A DNA stretch of 64,000 nt from Granulicella paludicola (GTDB lineage Bacteria; Acidobacteriota; Terriglobia; Terriglobales; Acidobacteriaceae): assembly GCF_025685545.1 (NCBI RefSeq), contig NZ_JAGSYC010000025.1, forward strand, positions 867,295 through 931,294, read 5' to 3'. Shown here in pieces: positions 63,601 through 64,000 of the stretch (its first letter is position 1; each line of letters opens with the position of its first letter). The notes beneath the pieces were generated by a model. It saw only the letters and a list, made by a program, of their open reading frames with translations, ran no database searches and was not told the origin of the DNA. Both the position numbers and the translations under genes were made by a program.

Positions 63601-63625
63601 CCTGACGGTCGAGCCCACCCAATAA
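51692..63625 (+). CDS. Giant two-enzyme pectinase: CE8 pectin methylesterase plus GH28 polygalacturonase with NHL and Ig repeats
   Basis: ATG 51692, after TGGAG, opens a signal peptide (FSILSLLLIAVLSGEAQ). The 3,977 residues hold two NHL-type propellers (~33-533 and 657-910) and an Ig-like Big_3 domain. A pectin methylesterase domain follows (~1220-1570) with QQDTLYAG, GDVDYVFGDA (catalytic Asp) and YYGRPYGSYSTW (catalytic Arg). Big_3 and MBG-type linkers lead to a GH28 polygalacturonase (~1950-2440) with all four family motifs: NTDGID, GDDNIA, GHG and RIK. Three more Ig domains, two more propellers (~2770-3170 and 3285-3510), Ig repeats and the TM-Arg-TM-GC tail (SRYRRGRY, CVIGCSSG) complete it. 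CE8 removes methyl esters and GH28 then cuts the exposed galacturonan, so both pectin steps sit on one chain. It is probably anchored at the surface. Confidence 0.9.
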   Translation: MFLLTSRRVFSILSLLLIAVLSGEAQSPIALPYTMTTLAGSAPMTAASGTQCPGLATGVRSTDAYGDGCLATNGIFGAAGRGGVVADAFGNVFVADDVDAIIHMVNGSTGIMTTLAGNGAVCSAKKDSAGDGCLAATQTVTKGQRGIGIDPYGNVLLAGYSDNLVHVVCRTASPLCSAAQIGYMELVAGCVGTSGGGATAGVGADNVQAAQVGVGTCSPAGGEVDAPRGAWGDIYGNVYFADTSSSRTRVVAGPKTSSYFTGTNPLYAALGVYYASVTQGYAYSVVNTSGTGTGTGGTATSLAQSCSVTTNGAAYTGTALDTLGDGCPFEFSSVSASSGYTSGVSVDAAGNMLFTDPVHGLRVFFVTNAGTAGAAMAKAISTNNTGVTPQPGFIYMLAGGGATALSATPTLGTNTAVSDTTTTKLDVSPQGNVYIGDSSKVLFYDINTGYIRLLLSSGTNVAAGSYCSGSSGQKSLSAYSDACPAAKSLFSNNNGLGIATDGSGNLYLYDASSNTSGMLVRKILAQGLAAQTVGTPLIQTLQVHLPQTAAGTVAGSTATLSANADLTAATPACAQNGDFSVDCTVAVTTTPSAAGARSATLTIALPAGTWANPIANVALNGTATGSVLALDNASTTKAGVATAVAPLTNSVFSSIVPAGVALDGAGNVYAMDSQAGSIVESISGAAYTLSTALPTNPGQIAVDAVGDVFAVGKGTTTIEELKVSGPPASAAAPSTLTATTVAYTPGIGTAAPQAIAVDLAGNLFVADSQASGSSVYRLSQVANTAQFQTTVVTGLSNPVSLAVDGLGNVYVADKTAGAVYKLTPGVTGAYTQSTLLSGITPVAVAVDPAGDVYVQDQASASVIEVPTAGPTTVSVLTGLTTPVGLAVDGKGDVFSADAHNTSVTEVVRNSVNYNFGTDESTAFAGTLTDVGNQAASGSNPVTNTTNFAVVAGLSNGCSFTNSVLGAVAASDACTLSATLVGGGSGSVTDALSFLPSSSTLGSLSLTGTLSGIAVATSTSVSVPSPSVPVYASTGTEVTFTVTVAPTSGTAAPAGTVAITVDSTTTNPTLVTSGSNGVATVTLSGLTAGSHTISAVYATSGSFTGSNSGTAQSFTIATVPTSVAWTPSATTQQVSQAIGTGVLDATVMPAIAGSYVYTATPAGGSATGIDASSYLGIGSYALAVTFYPNDSVDYAPSTATITSFSVTKATATPSAGASTNVVAADGTGNYTSLSAALAALPVTGGAIYLKPGTYTGQNAISYPNVSLRGLGGDATKVILTAEDGAFSSPFTGYLGTGTGSGNASASGDQGSSTLDVTKSAYMGQTSGSTSSPIGVTNSTQYTPNNFYAEYLTIQNTYNTDAAATSTYTYSSSSGLCTNTGTATPLSSLYNAGTQCNSQALALWIESDQAVLNNVNLISQQDTLYAGSQGCGSTCTPARQYMWKGNITGDVDYVFGDAALAFDHTNFFTTWHGTSATGTETIEAQNKKFQTGSSNDYLSGYICNGCTLLSQSTGMTNLYYGRPYGSYSTWIMLNSFVDQVNPVGWIEFSGDNNLPTSTYAEYNTQPYTDPTVGTAPYPATLFGGSVTPTGGNLGAGVSGARETSSQAPGTLQASNTIKTSLTAAEAAQYFPVTFLSAAVPTQAYPGFTANWNPTTALANAVNAFAPAGNVTLSAPGASVTILSRPQTPGAGLIPTGTYTVMDSLNSATATVLASGTLDASGEAYLTTSALGSGVHTITAVYNGDTNFSGGTSAPFTITVPAASLISTTTSLTVTTPSTAYGGTINGSVTVTAQTGGGTVTGNVTLMAGTNTLGSCILSAGSCTFAVTGAPAGTQALTAVYGGSSTYATSDSSSATLQVARALLQVVASNANTTVGGTLPALTYTISGFIGTDTQATATTGAPTLTTTATSTASPGVYPIAITTGSLASANYNFTFTGGYLHIAAVGQAAAVATGDTRTVTEPVFPGVCQTLTASIASVNNDIPDAVDNPATTPGVSTNPDQARIQAALNACAGTSQAVRLSVDNTGHNAFLSGPLSMPSNVTLLVDPAVTLFFSRNAQDYDTVAGTHTCGTIDTSSATSSCQPLILVPSTSTNVGIMGYGKLDGRGGDTLINAIAPYQGFTWWGLSAAYASPNSQQNPIFVQVAGGASNLTLYKITLRNSPLFHVAFKGTETGFTAWDIKIVTPTTSRNTDGIDPGDVQNATITRSWISDGDDNIAVGASGSGAADQGANMTITNNHFFAGHGQSIGSITEAGVSNILWDGNIAAGNGFAGHGSAVSSTGTFAGGANDGNSTGIRIKSANDRGGLVTNVQYSNECLLDHATDIQFTPLYNTNTGTLTPNFKNILMQNIVFVNDDAGTGTVQFTGASNGATTNPLQVTLDNATFSSALSATSFVNSGTAGTETNAQLTYGPGQVSSNFVTAWNAFVGANGNTVTNNITAASLAAPVCVFTYLAPELTGPNGLPQTLTQGQNATAVVILTPAVGGAAYPTGTVTLTDALTSSTYTATLLGTGDTISVPLPALSVGTHTFTATYSGDSNYVLPTGATYYAATNPYTIVVNSGALSSTTTTLSGVPAAASFGTNFTATATVTGSSPSGTVQFVVAGGGATGSYTYATSSVIAGSASATLALPFSASGYTVTAIYSGDVATAGSTSLAANVSITAAQTITLLSLSTNSTPLGHPVLATVTVSPVQAVAGTPVGTVSLSYTTATSSTAVSLGSATLSGGVATVAADLPIGVDQITATYAASGSFAGSVSSSMSVTVGAATITQLSTNPVPLAYTITNLAGGGAAVPSTGNMACAGATDKYGDGCLATTIAFTAADDLRGVSPDPFGNVYITDISATRIRRISPNGIITTFAGGGSTCTPPASTAANGTGCVPTTASLSKPRGVSADSAGNIFIADYSGNKVYEVRVADGLMYLVAGTGTAGTLGDGGPAVAAQVDAPRSAWSDAVGDIYIADTSANKVRVVDTAGNIHTFAGTGTSSSTGDGGLATAATISNPQGITTDANLNVYVADAGKVRVICVTCGTGSPLDTVLAKLGVTSPVNGDIYTIAGSGATSTFTGTLPTLSTNVSMSVQKLAIDIGGNLYISDSNGFVWFLDFHTGYIRAIASAASSVCAAATDAFGDSCPATQAKFGSNGGNGFGAGVDVFGNVYIGDTTNLLVRKVITGLTATSTAVGSTQTLPVQIHFNAGDSLAGSNAVAYSSNEWSLSTPTCITNADSTSDCLFSAMFAPAVPGVRSTPLTINGSAGSKAALALLGTALGSGATLDPAKSVSFGTGLQVAGVAVTGAGNVYVSDLKSKNLLLFSPSSQALGTSATATTLATLTAPGAVTVDPRGFVYVADTATGLVTQVAPSGTKTTLATTFKTPSGLAVDSLNNLYVSDSAAKAVYEIDAITGASRTLIASGLTAPAGLTIAPSGNLLIADTGAATLYSYNPSTAALATVKSPATAPVGVTTDAAGNLLIADTAAIFAVPASANSSSFTVASITPTSIATDAAGDVFAGAGSGVIKLQRTQSLLQFASAASAAQTATLLESGNQSLQLTSVSQTDMTDFTLTATASTDCVVTGTLPSSLAVGGACSLSATYTPGSPAPPTPSDTATFNGNLSNAAQSSPSTVQLSLTGPVTVLTDSLSLNAPSPASPVYGQAVTISATVTGVAALAPAGSVTFSVDGVATTATLTSGVAMATLNGLAAGMHSVSASFTSSNGYPAASTMTATTFTVTKATSGVTLSSNPAVPVAGLADVLSATVTGAGTLTGNVAFSNGTTTLCTAAVSGVGIATCSFTPAAAGSLSLTAQYQGDANHSPSTASLTLSAASTDFTLTLTPALQTANAGGSTAYTITATGVSGTLYGPVTLTEIGLPSNYNISFSPSSLVGGAANTSTLTIVAPATIARSTPQTTNSGRGWLMALALPFCLLFGSRYRRGRYALSVLLLLTGLGAATCVIGCSSGSMKATPVNYNFTVSATGLSTTHTTTAILTVEPTQ

Positions 63626-63644
63626 TGCCTTACCGCTGAGTTTT

Positions 63645-63677
63645 GGTGCACGAACTATGGTTCGTGCGCCACTCTTT
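63645..63677 (+). terminator. Intrinsic terminator of the pectinase giant gene
   Basis: GGTGCACGAAC and GTTCGTGCGCC form an 11-bp stem with one T-G pair and loop TATG, followed by ACTCTTTT. It begins 19 bases after the stop codon. Confidence 0.85.
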
Positions 63678-63692
63678 TGGAGAAGATCTGGC

Positions 63693-64000
63693 TTATGCGT
63701 CGCAGCAGCCGCAGGACCTGCGCACCACGAGTTGTGTCTCCAACACAACCTGCTGTGGGACACTGCGCCGCGCAGTACCGGGACTCAGCAGGCGCTCGAA
63801 GAGGAGTTCAGCTGCGGCGTGACCGATGGCTTCGATTGGTTGGCGGATGACACTGATCGAGGGCCGCAAAACCGCAGCCATCTCGAAGTCGTCGTAGCCC
63901 ACCAGCGCGAGGGTCTCCGGCACCTTCACGCCGTGCTTCTGCAGCGTCTCGAAGACAGCGACCGTCGCGCTGTTCTTCAGCGTCAGGATCGCATCGGGCG
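63693..64000 (-). CDS. LacI-family transcriptional regulator (C-terminal part, runs off the window)
   Basis: The last 102 residues are visible; the frame is open to the window edge, so the start and the helix-turn-helix lie outside. The visible part matches the LacI/GalR sugar-binding domain: PDAILTLKNSATVAVFETLQ, HGVKVPETLALVGYDDFEMA, PSISVIRQPIEAIGHAAAEL, LLFERL and a final strand, VVLETQLVVRRSC. These regulators bind sugars and release operators. The gene converges on the pectinase giant and could control the locus by sensing a galacturonate-type ligand, which is inferred from position only. The final residues SCGCCDA are Cys-rich, which is mildly unusual. Confidence 0.88.
   Translation of the reverse strand, partial: PDAILTLKNSATVAVFETLQKHGVKVPETLALVGYDDFEMAAVLRPSISVIRQPIEAIGHAAAELLFERLLSPGTARRSVPQQVVLETQLVVRRSCGCCDA

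Overview
This GC-rich window looks like chromosome from a soil Acidobacteriota, most likely class Terriglobia (the Terriglobus, Granulicella, Edaphobacter group). That is inferred from protein families: two TIGR03435-type secreted proteins, an Oar-like TonB-dependent receptor with an N-terminal carboxypeptidase-regulatory-like domain, an acidobacterial-style CYCxC protein, and several giant secreted proteins built from NHL, choice-of-anchor D and Big_3/Ig-like repeats. No insertion sequence, prophage, plasmid function or CRISPR array was seen.

Positions 1-11.2 kb hold mostly ordinary metabolism and housekeeping: the end of a GMC oxidoreductase fused to an aldo/keto reductase, tRNA-Ser(GGA) followed by a glycosyltransferase remnant, a secreted GH31 glycosidase, an envelope protein, two HAD hydrolases, an isoaspartyl-peptidase-like protein, tRNA-Leu(GAG), secG, a metallo-beta-lactamase-fold hydrolase and a PLP aminotransferase. 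From 11.4 to 22 kb two large secreted beta-rich proteins flank a RibBA-type riboflavin enzyme with a doubtful GTP cyclohydrolase II half. From 22 to 34.4 kb come the TIGR03435 pair, an S10 peptidase, RecQ with a repeat-derived insertion, an aldo/keto reductase with a divergent TetR regulator, a glmU operon, a candidate structured small RNA, and a three-gene envelope operon. The tmRNA gene is at 34.6-34.9 kb.

From 35 to 64 kb the window is dominated by surface or secreted giants. On the minus strand a ~3,590-residue NHL/Ig-repeat gene, interrupted by two single-base frameshifts, sits 12 bases upstream of a small outer-membrane barrel gene. After a ~1 kb regulatory intergenic region with a perfect FNR/CRP-like palindrome, the plus strand carries a TonB-dependent receptor and then a 3,977-residue protein that combines a pectin methylesterase domain (CE8) and a polygalacturonase domain (GH28) on one chain between NHL propellers and Ig repeats. 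A LacI-type regulator converges on it at the window edge. The simplest reading of 47-64 kb is a pectin or oligogalacturonide acquisition locus.

The four giant proteins share a C-terminal module: hydrophobic segment, Arg/Lys cluster, second hydrophobic segment ending in a lipobox-like GC, then a short beta tail. I do not recognise it as a described sorting signal. Together with the two-enzyme pectinase it is the most interesting thing in the window.
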